From Cronobacter sakazakii (GTDB lineage: Bacteria; Pseudomonadota; Gammaproteobacteria; Enterobacterales; Enterobacteriaceae): 64,000 bases of DNA. The notes beneath the pieces were generated by a model. It had not been told where the DNA came from. It did no database searches and saw only the letters and a program-made list of their open reading frames with translations. The stretch spans positions 1,054,001 to 1,118,000 of the forward strand of contig NZ_CP011047.1 in the NCBI RefSeq assembly GCF_000982825.1, written 5' to 3'. Positions within the stretch are counted from its first letter, which is position 1. Each line of letters starts with the position of its first letter. Made by a program: the position numbers and the translations under genes. Below are positions 34,440 to 43,144 of this stretch, piece by piece.

Positions 34440-35099
34440 GTGAAAATGGACAACGGGCCGCGGGAAAAGCTGATGCGTTATGGCGCGGCCGATTTAAGCG
34501 ATGAAGAACTGCTGGCGATTTTCTTGCGTACCGGGACGCCAGGCATCGATGTCATGACGCTGGCAAAACGGCTGCTGGCGCATTTCGGTTCGCTCTACGG
34601 GCTGTTGTCGGCGGATATTCGGCCATTTCGGGATATCGGCGGCGTCGGCATGGCGAAATATGCGCAGCTTAAAGCCATCGGCGAACTGGCGCGCCGCTAC
34701 TATCGCTCGCGCCCTTGCGAAGAGACAGCGCTGCTGAGCCCGACGATTACGCGCGACTTTCTGGAAAGCCAGCTTGCGGAGCAGGAGCGCGAAGTGTTTC
34801 TGGTAATTTTTCTCGACAGCCAGAACCGCATCATCAGGCAGAATACGCTGTTTACCGGCACGCTCAGCCATGTGGAAGTGCATCCGCGTGAGATTGTTCG
34901 AGAGGCTGTGCGGCTCAACGCCGCCGGAATTATCCTTGCGCATAACCACCCTTCCGGGCGTGCCGAGCCCAGCCGGGCGGATAAAATGGTGACCGAGCGC
35001 ATCGTGAAAAGCTGCCAGCTGGTGGACATTCGGGTACTTGACCATCTGGTCATTGGGCGTGGAGAATACGTTTCTTTCGCCGAACGTGGGTGGATATAA
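34440..35099 (+). CDS. radC: RadC-family protein (JAB/MPN domain)
   Basis: A protein of about 219 residues with an N-terminal helix-hairpin-helix (about 40-95) and a C-terminal RadC metalloprotease-like domain: HVEVHPREIVREAVRLNAAG, then the metal motif HNHPSGRAEPSRAD. Function is unproven; the E. coli gene was wrongly linked to the radC102 repair mutation. The start is uncertain: GTG at 34440 has AGGGAAG upstream and gives a length near E. coli (222); ATG at 34446 is also possible, while the earlier in-frame ATG at 34332 would add 36 unmatched residues. It is divergent from coaBC. Confidence 0.88.
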   Translation: MKMDNGPREKLMRYGAADLSDEELLAIFLRTGTPGIDVMTLAKRLLAHFGSLYGLLSADIRPFRDIGGVGMAKYAQLKAIGELARRYYRSRPCEETALLSPTITRDFLESQLAEQEREVFLVIFLDSQNRIIRQNTLFTGTLSHVEVHPREIVREAVRLNAAGIILAHNHPSGRAEPSRADKMVTERIVKSCQLVDIRVLDHLVIGRGEYVSFAERGWI

Positions 35100-35141
35100 G
35101 CCAGACGTGGCGATCCTTAGCGATCTTTATCTGTTCGGGAC

Positions 35142-35170
35142 TTGAGCAGACGGCCCCGGCAGCGTATACT
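35142..35170 (+). promoter_or_regulatory. rpmB-rpmG promoter
   Basis: TTGAGC (35142-35147) and TATACT (35165-35170) are separated by exactly 17 bases, a good sigma-70 promoter. It leaves an untranslated leader of about 135 bases before rpmB, room for regulation. Confidence 0.75.
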
Positions 35171-35313
35171 ACGCCACCTTTGAGAATCTCGGGTTTGGCA
35201 TGTGGGCCTGGCAATGCGAGTTCCATTGAACCGCCAGACTGGGCCATCAGGCCTGACGAGGCTGCCAACACCCTATACGAAGCTCGAGCTAATTTGATTT
35301 TTGGAGAATAGAC

Positions 35314-35550
35314 ATGTCCCGAGTCTGCCAAGTAACTGGCAAGCGTCCGGTGACCGGTAACAACCGTTCCCACGCACTGAACGCGACTAAACGCCGTTTT
35401 CTGCCGAACCTGCACTCTCACCGTTTCTGGGTTGAGAGCGAAAAGCGTTTCGTTACTCTGCGCGTATCTGCTAAAGGTATGCGTGTAATTGATAAAAAAG
35501 GCATCGATGTAGTTCTTTCTGAACTGCGTGCCCGTGGCGAAAAGTACTAA
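35314..35550 (+). CDS. rpmB: 50S ribosomal protein L28
   Basis: A 78-residue L28, practically identical to E. coli (MSRVCQVTGKRPVTGNNRSH). A GGAGAA ribosome site precedes the ATG. Codon use is that of a highly expressed gene. It forms an operon with rpmG, which begins 20 bases after its stop. Confidence 0.99.
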   Translation: MSRVCQVTGKRPVTGNNRSHALNATKRRFLPNLHSHRFWVESEKRFVTLRVSAKGMRVIDKKGIDVVLSELRARGEKY

Positions 35551-35570
35551 GTACTTAGAGGAAATAAATC

Positions 35571-35738
35571 ATGGCTAAAGGTATTCGCGAGAAAATCAAG
35601 CTGGTTTCTTCTGCTGGTACTGGTCACTTCTATACCACCACGAAGAACAAACGTACTAAGCCGGAAAAACTGGAACTGAAGAAATTCGATCCGGTTGTCC
35701 GTCAGCACGTTCTCTACAAAGAAGCTAAAATCAAATAA
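35571..35738 (+). CDS. rpmG: 50S ribosomal protein L33
   Basis: A 55-residue L33 (MAKGIREKIKLVSSAGTGHF at the start, EAKIK at the end), with AGAGGAAA upstream. It is the Cys-free form, lacking the zinc-binding CxxC pairs. It follows rpmB in one operon and is followed by a strong terminator. Confidence 0.99.
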   Translation: MAKGIREKIKLVSSAGTGHFYTTTKNKRTKPEKLELKKFDPVVRQHVLYKEAKIK

Positions 35739-35762
35739 GATTTTTGTCTGATTTGTACAAAA

Positions 35763-35786
35763 ACCCCGCTCCGGCGGGGTTTTTTG
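35763..35786 (+). terminator. rpmBG terminator
   Basis: Stem ACCCCGC/GCGGGGT with loop TCCG, followed by a run of T to 35786; a textbook intrinsic terminator 24 bases after the rpmG stop. Confidence 0.93.
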
Positions 35787-35851
35787 TTTTCCGAACCGCC
35801 CTCATATCTTCTGTTACCGCTCCCTGTTAATGAACTCACGCGAGAGACGCT

Positions 35852-36661
35852 ATGCCTGAATTACCTGAGGTGGAAACCAGCCGTCGCGGGATTGAACCGC
35901 ATCTGGTTGGCGAAACAATATTGCACGCTGTTGTGCGTAATGGCCGCCTGCGCTGGCCGGTGTCCGACGAAATCCACGCGCTAAGCGATAAACCCATTCT
36001 CAGCGTGCAGCGTCGCGCCAAATATCTGCTGCTCGAACTGCCGGATGGCTGGATAATCATTCACCTTGGCATGTCGGGCAGCCTGCGCATTCTGCCGGAG
36101 GAGCGCCCGGCCGAGAAGCACGACCATGTTGACCTCGTGATGAGCAACGGCAAAGTGCTGCGCTACACCGATCCGCGCCGTTTCGGCGCCTGGCTGTGGA
36201 CGCGTGAACTCGAAGGCCATAATGTGCTGGCGCATCTGGGGCCGGAGCCGCTAAGCGATGCCTTTAACGGCGCGTACCTGCGTGAAAAATGTGCGAAAAA
36301 GAAAGTCGCGATTAAGCCCTGGCTGATGGATAACAAGCTGGTGGTGGGTGTCGGCAACATCTACGCCAGCGAGTCGCTGTTTGCGGCCGGGATCCACCCC
36401 GATCGGCTGGCTTCGTCGCTGTCAGAAAAAGAGTGCGAACTGCTGGCGCAGGCGATCAAAGCGGTACTGTTACGATCGATTGAGCAGGGCGGCACCACGC
36501 TTCGCGATTTTCTGCAAAGCGACGGTAAACCGGGCTATTTCGCGCAGGAGTTGCAGGTCTACGGGCGCGAAGGCGAACCGTGCCGGGTGTGCGGCACGCC
36601 GATTCTGGCGGGGAAACATGCCCAGCGCCGCACCTACTGGTGTCGACGCTGTCAGAAGTGA
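35852..36661 (+). CDS. mutM: Formamidopyrimidine-DNA glycosylase MutM (Fpg)
   Basis: A 269-residue repair enzyme that removes 8-oxoguanine and cleaves the abasic site. Pro2 and Glu3 of the N-terminal MPELPEVE are the catalytic residues. The helix-two-turn-helix contains VGVGNIYASESLFAAGIHPD. The C-terminal zinc finger has four Cys, CRVCGTPI and YWCRRC. Length equals E. coli Fpg. Its stop directly abuts the stop of the convergent coaD with no base between. Confidence 0.98.
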   Translation: MPELPEVETSRRGIEPHLVGETILHAVVRNGRLRWPVSDEIHALSDKPILSVQRRAKYLLLELPDGWIIIHLGMSGSLRILPEERPAEKHDHVDLVMSNGKVLRYTDPRRFGAWLWTRELEGHNVLAHLGPEPLSDAFNGAYLREKCAKKKVAIKPWLMDNKLVVGVGNIYASESLFAAGIHPDRLASSLSEKECELLAQAIKAVLLRSIEQGGTTLRDFLQSDGKPGYFAQELQVYGREGEPCRVCGTPILAGKHAQRRTYWCRRCQK

Positions 36662-37141
36662 TTAACACAGCTTTTCGAGCAGCGCCTGATGAACATGCGC
36701 AGGCAGGAAGTGGGAGACGTCGCCCTGGTGACGCGCCACTTCCTTCACCAGACTTGAGGAGATAAACGACCACTCCTTCGACGGCATCAGAAAAACGCTT
36801 TCAAGCGTTGGCATCAGATGACGATTCATATGCGCCAGCTGCATCTCATATTCGAAATCGCCCGCGGTACGTAAACCGCGCACCAGAACATTGGCCTGCT
36901 GTGTCTGCGCAAAGTTCGCCATCAGATCGCTAAAGCCGGTCACGCTGACATTTTGCAGATGCGCCGCGGCTTGCTGCGCCAGCGCTACGCGTTCATCCAG
37001 CGAAAACATCGTCTTTTTATGCGGGCTGGCCGCGACCGCCAGGATCAGCTCATCAAACATGCTGGCCGCACGGGTGATGATATCGAGATGACCGTTGGTT
37101 ATCGGGTCGAAAGTACCGGGGTAAATCGCGCGAGTGGTCAT
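36662..37141 (-). CDS. coaD: Phosphopantetheine adenylyltransferase
   Basis: A 159-residue nucleotidyltransferase that makes dephospho-CoA, the penultimate step of coenzyme A synthesis. The N-terminal YPGTFDPITNGHLDII contains the TxGH motif. EWSFISSSLVKEVARHQGDV near the C-terminus is the second nucleotide-binding motif. It follows waaE by four bases, the usual linkage of coaD to the Kdo/LPS genes. Confidence 0.98.
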   Translation of the reverse strand: MTTRAIYPGTFDPITNGHLDIITRAASMFDELILAVAASPHKKTMFSLDERVALAQQAAAHLQNVSVTGFSDLMANFAQTQQANVLVRGLRTAGDFEYEMQLAHMNRHLMPTLESVFLMPSKEWSFISSSLVKEVARHQGDVSHFLPAHVHQALLEKLC

Positions 37142-37145
37142 AGCG

Positions 37146-37913
37146 TTACCTTTCCGTAAAGCCGCGGTTCAGCGCCCACAGCTCGGTATATTTGTTGAAG
37201 GTGTACTGGGCGTTAACAACCGCCAGCAGCCAGCCCTGGCGGCCATCCAGCACGCCAGCGCGCAGGATAAGCGTTTTGCAGAATGCCGCCAGCGTGCGCC
37301 CGAAAATGCCAGGCACCGAAACTTTTTTACCTTGCTGATGGCGCTCCTGCGCCCAGGCGGTGGCGTAATTGAGCTGTTTGCGCTGGAAGCTCGCGAAATC
37401 GCGGCAGGTCAGGTGCAGCAGATCGCCGGAAAGTGTCACCACGCGCGCACCTGGCGCATCGAGCGATTCATGCACCTGATTGTCATTATAGCGATAGCGC
37501 TCGCGCGCATAGAGGCGGGTGACGCGATCGGGATACCAGCCGCTGTGGCGCATAAAGCGGCCCAGAAACAGATTGCGGCGGGCGATGCTGTACACCGCCT
37601 GCGGGTCGGGCTGCTCCAGCACCTGACGAATCGCCTGCGCCAGCTCAGGCGTTACGCGCTCGTCAGTATCGATCATCAAAATGTAGTCGCCGCTGGCGTA
37701 TTGCTGGGCACGCTGACGCTGAATGCCGTAGCCCTGCCAGTCGCTTTCGGTAAAGACTTTTGCACCGGCGGCGGTAGCGACGGCGACCGTGTCATCACTG
37801 CTGCCGGAATCCAGCACCACAATTTCATCGGCCCAGGACACGGAAGCGAGACAATCCGGCAGCAGCGACGCCGCGTTTTTGGCGATCATCACCACCGAGA
37901 GGCGTGCGCGCAT
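37146..37913 (-). CDS. waaE: LPS core beta-1,4-glucosyltransferase WaaE (KdtX)
   Basis: A 255-residue GT2-family enzyme like Klebsiella/Serratia WaaE, which adds glucose to the first heptose of the inner core. It begins RLSVVMIAKNAASLLPDCL. The nucleotide-sugar motif is DEIVVLDSGSSDDTV, with LMIDTDERV as the DxD. The HESLDAPG stretch is typical. Its start overlaps the waaA stop by one base, and coaD follows, so waaA-waaE-coaD are one unit. E. coli K-12 lacks waaE, so this places the host core with the Klebsiella-type pathway. Confidence 0.92.
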   Translation of the reverse strand: MRARLSVVMIAKNAASLLPDCLASVSWADEIVVLDSGSSDDTVAVATAAGAKVFTESDWQGYGIQRQRAQQYASGDYILMIDTDERVTPELAQAIRQVLEQPDPQAVYSIARRNLFLGRFMRHSGWYPDRVTRLYARERYRYNDNQVHESLDAPGARVVTLSGDLLHLTCRDFASFQRKQLNYATAWAQERHQQGKKVSVPGIFGRTLAAFCKTLILRAGVLDGRQGWLLAVVNAQYTFNKYTELWALNRGFTER

Positions 37914-39187
37914 CAGTGGCTCCGCTGCGGAAGGTAAGGCTGCAGTAACTGCAACAGTCGCTGTAGCGCGCCCTGATTCTGGTGCAGCACTTCCACCGCG
38001 TGACGGCCATACCAGAGGCGATAATCTTCGTCAGTCAGTAGTGTGGCGATCTCTTTTACCAGCGAATCGGCGTCGGTCACGGTGATAAGCCCGTCGGCTT
38101 CCTGCAATTTGGCGCAGATATCTTTGAAGTTAAAGGTATGCGGACCCATCAGCACCGGAATGGCGTGCGCGGCAGGCTCCAGCGGGTTGTGGCCGCCGCG
38201 TTCGACAAGGCTGCCGCCGACAAACGCCAGATCGGCAATGCCGTACAGGAGCATCAGTTCGCCCATCGTATCGCCAATCACCACCTGCGTGCTGCCGGAG
38301 GGAATTTCGCCGGTACTGCGCATCGTAAAGCTAAAGCCTGCTTTCTGTACCATATCGCGCGCGTCTTTGAAGCGCTCCGGATGGCGCGGCACCAGAATCA
38401 ACAGGAGATCGGGAAACGTTTCCAGCAGCTGGCGATGCGCCTGCAGAATAATCGCCTCTTCACCGTCGTGAGTGCTGGTCGCGATCCAGACCTGGCGGCG
38501 CGGTGCCCACTGGCGACGCAGCGTAATCGCGCGTGCGGCAAGCTCAGGCGTTACGGAGATATCGAATTTCAGGCTGCCGGTGACCGCCAGCTGGTTGCGT
38601 TTCAGACCCAGCGCGGTAAAGCGGCTGGCGTCTTCATCGTTTTGCGCGGCGATGAGCGTAATTTTCGCAAGCAGGCGGCGCATAAACCCGCCAAGCTTTT
38701 GATAGCCTTTAGCGGAGCGTTCGGAAAGGCGGGCGTTGGCGATAACCAGCGGAATTTTGCGCTGATGCAGCGCGGAAATCATATTCGGCCACAGCTCGGT
38801 TTCCATGACGATCACCAGTTTCGGACGCACGGTTTCCAGAAAACGGTTCATGGCGCAGGGCAAATCGTAAGGCAGATAAACGTGATGCACGTCTTTGCCG
38901 AACGCCGACTGTACGCGCTCAGAGCCTGTTGGCGTCATCGTGGTAACGGTAATCGGCAGTGACGGATAGCGGTGACGCAGCGCGCGCACCAGCGGAATGG
39001 CCGCAAGGGTTTCGCCCACCGACACCGAGTGCAGCAGGATACCGTCCGGCAACACTTTTCCCTGACAAAAGCCATAGCGCTCCCCCCATCGTTTGCGATA
39101 GGCAGGGGCTTTACGGCTGCGGAGTAAAAGCCGCACCCAGACAAAAGGCTGTATCAGGTAGAGCAGAGCGGTATACAACGATTCCAA
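37913..39187 (-). CDS. waaA: Kdo transferase WaaA
   Basis: A 424-residue membrane-anchored GT30 enzyme that adds two Kdo residues to lipid IVA. An N-terminal hydrophobic anchor is followed by APAYRKRWGERYGF and HSVSVGETLAAIPLVRAL with the catalytic Glu. ETELWPNMI and GGSLVERGGHNPLEPAAH are later motifs. The start is taken as TTG at 39187 because LESLYTALLYLIQP aligns with E. coli MELLYTALLYLIQP and a GGA lies eight bases before it. The in-frame start at 39232 would add 15 unmatched residues. Confidence 0.95.
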   Translation of the reverse strand: MESLYTALLYLIQPFVWVRLLLRSRKAPAYRKRWGERYGFCQGKVLPDGILLHSVSVGETLAAIPLVRALRHRYPSLPITVTTMTPTGSERVQSAFGKDVHHVYLPYDLPCAMNRFLETVRPKLVIVMETELWPNMISALHQRKIPLVIANARLSERSAKGYQKLGGFMRRLLAKITLIAAQNDEDASRFTALGLKRNQLAVTGSLKFDISVTPELAARAITLRRQWAPRRQVWIATSTHDGEEAIILQAHRQLLETFPDLLLILVPRHPERFKDARDMVQKAGFSFTMRSTGEIPSGSTQVVIGDTMGELMLLYGIADLAFVGGSLVERGGHNPLEPAAHAIPVLMGPHTFNFKDICAKLQEADGLITVTDADSLVKEIATLLTDEDYRLWYGRHAVEVLHQNQGALQRLLQLLQPYLPQRSH

Positions 39188-39364
39188 GCTAATATCCGTT
39201 ATTTTCTTTATCGGCGGGCAAATTCTAAGCATTTCACCGGGGTAAAGCTATTGTTTTGGCACCAACAGGAGAGTTTTGCCTGCGTGAAGTATACAGATAA
39301 GCCTGGAGAGGAAGAAGCGGGCGGCGGCCACCGCCCGCAGTGTCAGGATCTGACAGGAAAAAGA

Positions 39365-40999
39365 TCAGTGCGCAGGCGGTGCTACTGCATCCAGATGGTA
39401 GGTAATACGTTCCGAAAGACCACGAATATCGCCGCCCGTAATGAAAAAGCTGTCATCGGTTTGATTCGGGTTCGTTACAGTAAATCCGAGCGCTTTGTTA
39501 ATCAGTGTCGCCAGTTGGTAATGGTTACGCGGGGGTTGCGTGGTGAGCGCATTCAACCGGTAAGCCGGATCGTTGCTGAAATAGATAAAAGGCACCTGCG
39601 CAATAGGCATCTCTACCACTGAATGACCAAACAGGCCGCCATCGCCCACACGCTCACCGTGATCCGAAGTAATGAAGACCAGAACGGGTAGCTTCGATTT
39701 TGCCATCACGGTGCGGATAGCTGATGCCAGTTCTTTATCGTAATAGCGTACCGCGTCGTCGTACTCGTTTTTCTTTTGCGCGACATCATCGCTAAGCTTC
39801 GGTGTGGAGAATTTCGCAAAACCCTGCGGAATGTTTCTTTCATAGGGGATATGCGGCGCGCGACTGTTAAGCACCATCAAAAATGGCTTCGTGTAATCCA
39901 CAGGTGAGGCTTCTACAGAAGGCGTCAGTACGCGATCGGCACCGACATCCGGCGCCGGGCGGATCTGCGTATCTTCCCAGTGATCAATATTATGAATACC
40001 GATCCAGTTGCTCAGGCCTTCCAGCCCTTGCGCGGAAATAAATGCCGTCTGATAGCCTTGCTTTTTCGCATTGGCGAACAGATTTGCTGCTTTTGATTTG
40101 TAAGCAAAATAGTTATCCGGCTCGCGCAGGTTATTCACCAGCATGGGAATAGCAACACGTGTCGACACCGCATTGGAAATCAGAATGCTTGAGGAGCCCT
40201 GATACTGTTTCATCAGTGCGGAAAGCTCTGGTGTGGTATCACGTTCGTAACCCAGGGCGCTGACATGATGAGGGTTCAGACTTTCGCCAATCGCCAGAAT
40301 GACGGAATATTTACCTTGCTGATAACCCGGTACCGGCGTCACCTGATACGGCTCGTAATGCGCTATTTGCTGATTTTCGCCGGAAATCGCCTCCGGAATG
40401 AGACGAATCGAGCTAAAGCTCATCGCAGAGAGGCCGTTACGTAGCAAAGAGTGGCGCAGATCCGGGTTAAATTTATACATCTGCCCGTTAATCGCTTTGT
40501 AAAACTGCCCGCCAAACATCACCACAATAATCAGCAGGCAAGGCAAGGCTTGCCACTTTTTCCATTCCGGTGCCAGGCGGCGCGCTGCAAAGAGCGAGAA
40601 CAGCACGGCTACCAGCATAATAAGAAAATAAATCCCTAACGAACTGAGGCTGTCGCTAATGCCGCTGGCGATATCTTTGGTTTCGACGAAAGCGAGCCAG
40701 ACTTCGCTTGGGCCATAAAACTGCCCGTAGAAGGTGTAATAAATCGCCTCGCTGATTTGCACGATAAAGGTTACTGCGAGCAGCAACCGCGTAACGAAAA
40801 AGCGGGCGCTGGCAGCCGCCAGTAAAGCAATAATGAGGTATAACGCCATATCATCCGCTTTAGGGCGATAGACATTATCTTTCATCAGGATGGCGATTTC
40901 TGATAGTGAAAACAGAACAAGGATTATCGCTGCCAGTACCAGCGTGCGCACGATATTACGCGGCGACACCGGACGAGCTCCAGAAAGAATAGAGAGCAT
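39365..40999 (-). CDS. Membrane sulfatase-fold protein, probable phosphoethanolamine transferase
   Basis: A 544-residue protein with five N-terminal membrane helices (to about residue 165) and a periplasmic sulfatase/alkaline-phosphatase-fold domain, the layout of EptA, EptB and CptA. ILAIGESLNPHHVSALGY (about 234-251) matches the nucleophile motif, and FITSDHGERVGDGG the second metal motif. The residue after GE is Ser240 and the next is Leu, where EptA has GETT. It lies in the LPS-core locus, so transfer of phosphoethanolamine to core sugars is the natural guess. The exact acceptor is unknown and another phospho-group or sulfatase activity is not excluded. Confidence 0.7.
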   Translation of the reverse strand: MLSILSGARPVSPRNIVRTLVLAAIILVLFSLSEIAILMKDNVYRPKADDMALYLIIALLAAASARFFVTRLLLAVTFIVQISEAIYYTFYGQFYGPSEVWLAFVETKDIASGISDSLSSLGIYFLIMLVAVLFSLFAARRLAPEWKKWQALPCLLIIVVMFGGQFYKAINGQMYKFNPDLRHSLLRNGLSAMSFSSIRLIPEAISGENQQIAHYEPYQVTPVPGYQQGKYSVILAIGESLNPHHVSALGYERDTTPELSALMKQYQGSSSILISNAVSTRVAIPMLVNNLREPDNYFAYKSKAANLFANAKKQGYQTAFISAQGLEGLSNWIGIHNIDHWEDTQIRPAPDVGADRVLTPSVEASPVDYTKPFLMVLNSRAPHIPYERNIPQGFAKFSTPKLSDDVAQKKNEYDDAVRYYDKELASAIRTVMAKSKLPVLVFITSDHGERVGDGGLFGHSVVEMPIAQVPFIYFSNDPAYRLNALTTQPPRNHYQLATLINKALGFTVTNPNQTDDSFFITGGDIRGLSERITYHLDAVAPPAH

Positions 41000-41021
41000 G
41001 AAAAAGAACCTTAGGCCGTCA

Positions 41022-41993
41022 TTACATCTTTTTGGTTAAAGGGCGAATGGCTTTACCGAACGCAAAGCGCAGCGCACGTAAGGCCGTGGGGCGCTGGTGA
41101 ACGCCTTTCTGCCAGATCTCCTCAAACAGGCTGTACCAACGGGCCGCAACAGCCTGACGAGAATAAACCTCAAGGCGTTTCTCACCCTGCTCCAGCATAC
41201 GCCGGAAGAGCTCAGGATCATTTTTCAGACGCATAATGGCGTTGAAAGCCTCGTCCGGCGTTTTGGCAATCAGGTAGTCCAGCTCGCTTTCGCGAATAGC
41301 GTTGAAGGAGGGTTCGTCATCGCAAATCATGACGGTTTTTCCGAGCCAGCCGTTAATCAGTTTACTGGCAGGCTTACGTGCCAGTTTATGGTCGTGTGAT
41401 TTCCTGAAGCTAAGGCACACGTCCACATCGCGATAATCGGTCCAGTTATTGAACGAGATACGCAGCGTAATGCCCTGTTCCGCAAGACGCTGTTTGAAGG
41501 CATCGCTGCCAAATTCCGCCGGGAAGCTATCGACACGGCCAAAATAAGCGACCGTGCGGACGTCATTATCGGTGCGTTCGCGTGGTTGTACGCCAGGCTG
41601 TGGCCAGTACGGCACAAAAACTCTGTTTCCGCGATTTTTGAATTGCGGATTTTGCTCTACAACATAGTCTGAGCCGATAACCGGCGGGCGGTCAGCACGT
41701 GCAACAACGGTGAGCCCTTTCCAGGGTTTTACGCGCGAGCCGAAATCGTCGTTATGCATTAAATTGATGGCATCGGGGCGGCACTCAGAGCCAAACGACA
41801 CCTCTACCCGCTCGGGATAGTAATAATTCAGCGTCAGGGCCGTCTGGAAAGTCCAGCCGCCGCGCCCACCGCAGTAAAAGCGCTCGGGAATGGTGTCCGG
41901 GTTGACGCGGGCATCGACAAGCGACTGAAAATCGGGGTAGTTTTTAGCGATAAAATCGCTACGTGAAACGGCATGTAGTTTAATTTTATTCAT
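41022..41993 (-). CDS. Putative LPS-core glycosyltransferase (GT-B type)
   Basis: A 323-residue protein I do not recognise as a named enzyme. Its C-terminal half (about 160-290) looks like a GT-B fold: VAYFGRVDSFPAEF, then KLARKPASKLINGWLGKTVM and ESELDYLIAKTPDEAFNAI, a pattern of nucleotide-sugar binding with an acidic Glu region. There is no signal peptide or membrane segment. Its ATG overlaps the stop of the upstream GT2 gene by one base and the sulfatase-fold gene follows after 22 bases, so it is part of the LPS operon. Which sugar it adds cannot be told from sequence. Confidence 0.65.
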   Translation of the reverse strand: MNKIKLHAVSRSDFIAKNYPDFQSLVDARVNPDTIPERFYCGGRGGWTFQTALTLNYYYPERVEVSFGSECRPDAINLMHNDDFGSRVKPWKGLTVVARADRPPVIGSDYVVEQNPQFKNRGNRVFVPYWPQPGVQPRERTDNDVRTVAYFGRVDSFPAEFGSDAFKQRLAEQGITLRISFNNWTDYRDVDVCLSFRKSHDHKLARKPASKLINGWLGKTVMICDDEPSFNAIRESELDYLIAKTPDEAFNAIMRLKNDPELFRRMLEQGEKRLEVYSRQAVAARWYSLFEEIWQKGVHQRPTALRALRFAFGKAIRPLTKKM

Positions 41994-42985
41994 CAGGAAA
42001 TTGTCGTAACTAATTTTTTAAGACGGAAGTAGCGACGACCCAGACGCCAGCGCTGTTTAAAGCCGCGCGCGTTCTTCCAGATCATCTCCCAGATGCCCCG
42101 ATCGAAAAGCTCGCGCGTGATTTCGCGTTTCTTCGCAGGATCTTCAATATTATTAATGCTATGTAAGATCCCAAGCCCTTCTTTGGCTATCTGCCAGTGA
42201 CACGCCGGAACACGTTTCACCTGTTCGGGATAACGTTCATTAATGGCGTTCAGCATCTCAAGGATTTTCATGTAGTGACGAGCTGAACGCATGCGCGTGT
42301 CATCGGTGCCCGGCGTATGGGAAACCGAGGCGGCGTGGATCAGGTAGTCATACAGCGTTTCGTCGATATATTGCACCCGCTGCGCCGTCAGCAACACTTC
42401 GGTGGTCCACGGAATATCCTGATGACGCAGGCCATGTTCGAAGCGGAAACCATGACGTTTGATGAAGTCGTGGCGATAAATATTCAGCCAGGTGACATGC
42501 AGGAATTTGCGTGAGTTCAACGCCATTTGCAGCCAGGCAGGGCCATCCAGGACGCCGGTAGACGTCAGTCGATCCGAGGGGAAAATCTTCTTCGCCGGAC
42601 GACCGTCATCATAAATGTATGTACCGTTACAGGTCGCGACATCCAGATTATTTTGCGTGGCGATATCGAGCAGGCGCGGATAAAGCGTCGGGTAGATAAC
42701 GTCGTCGATATCCGGAAACGCCAGGTATTGGCCTTGCGCCAGTGCCAGTCCGGTATTACGCGCGGCGGATACGCCCTGATTTTCCTGTTTTACATGCTGA
42801 AAACGCGGAAATTGCGCGCGGTAGCTTTCGGTGATTTCAGCGGAGCGGTCGGTCGACCCGTCGTCCACGACGATGAGCTCAACGCTCTCCAGTTGCTGGC
42901 TTTTAATGCTGTCAAAAAAGGCGCTCAGGAACTTCTCGCCGTTATAAACCGCGACAATGATACTCAGAAGGGGGGTATCAGACAT
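41993..42985 (-). CDS. GT2 glycosyltransferase resembling WaaH (YibD)
   Basis: A 330-residue GT-A enzyme. N-terminal LSIIVAVYNGEKFLSAFFDS is followed by VELIVVDDGSTDRS, and the metal-binding acidic motif is in YLAFPDIDDVIYP. RLTSTGVLDGPAWLQMALNSR and LRHQDIPWTTEVL match E. coli WaaH (YibD), which adds glucuronic acid to heptose III under phosphate starvation. Here the gene lies inside the LPS-core locus, not near waaQ's far end or tdh as in E. coli. The donor may differ; overall similarity is clear but not close enough to name the sugar. Confidence 0.75.
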   Translation of the reverse strand: MSDTPLLSIIVAVYNGEKFLSAFFDSIKSQQLESVELIVVDDGSTDRSAEITESYRAQFPRFQHVKQENQGVSAARNTGLALAQGQYLAFPDIDDVIYPTLYPRLLDIATQNNLDVATCNGTYIYDDGRPAKKIFPSDRLTSTGVLDGPAWLQMALNSRKFLHVTWLNIYRHDFIKRHGFRFEHGLRHQDIPWTTEVLLTAQRVQYIDETLYDYLIHAASVSHTPGTDDTRMRSARHYMKILEMLNAINERYPEQVKRVPACHWQIAKEGLGILHSINNIEDPAKKREITRELFDRGIWEMIWKNARGFKQRWRLGRRYFRLKKLVTTIS

Positions 42986-43144
42986 GCTTTCTCCGTGGGA
43001 TACCGGGTCTTACAGATAAACACTTTTCACCTGGCGTAACGGCATTTCGACAGCATGTGATGTCAGAAGTTCGCCAGGCCATTGCGCCGGTGGCTGCCTA
43101 TTATCTATGAAGCGATAAAGAAAGCTACCGGCGCGAGCCTGCGT

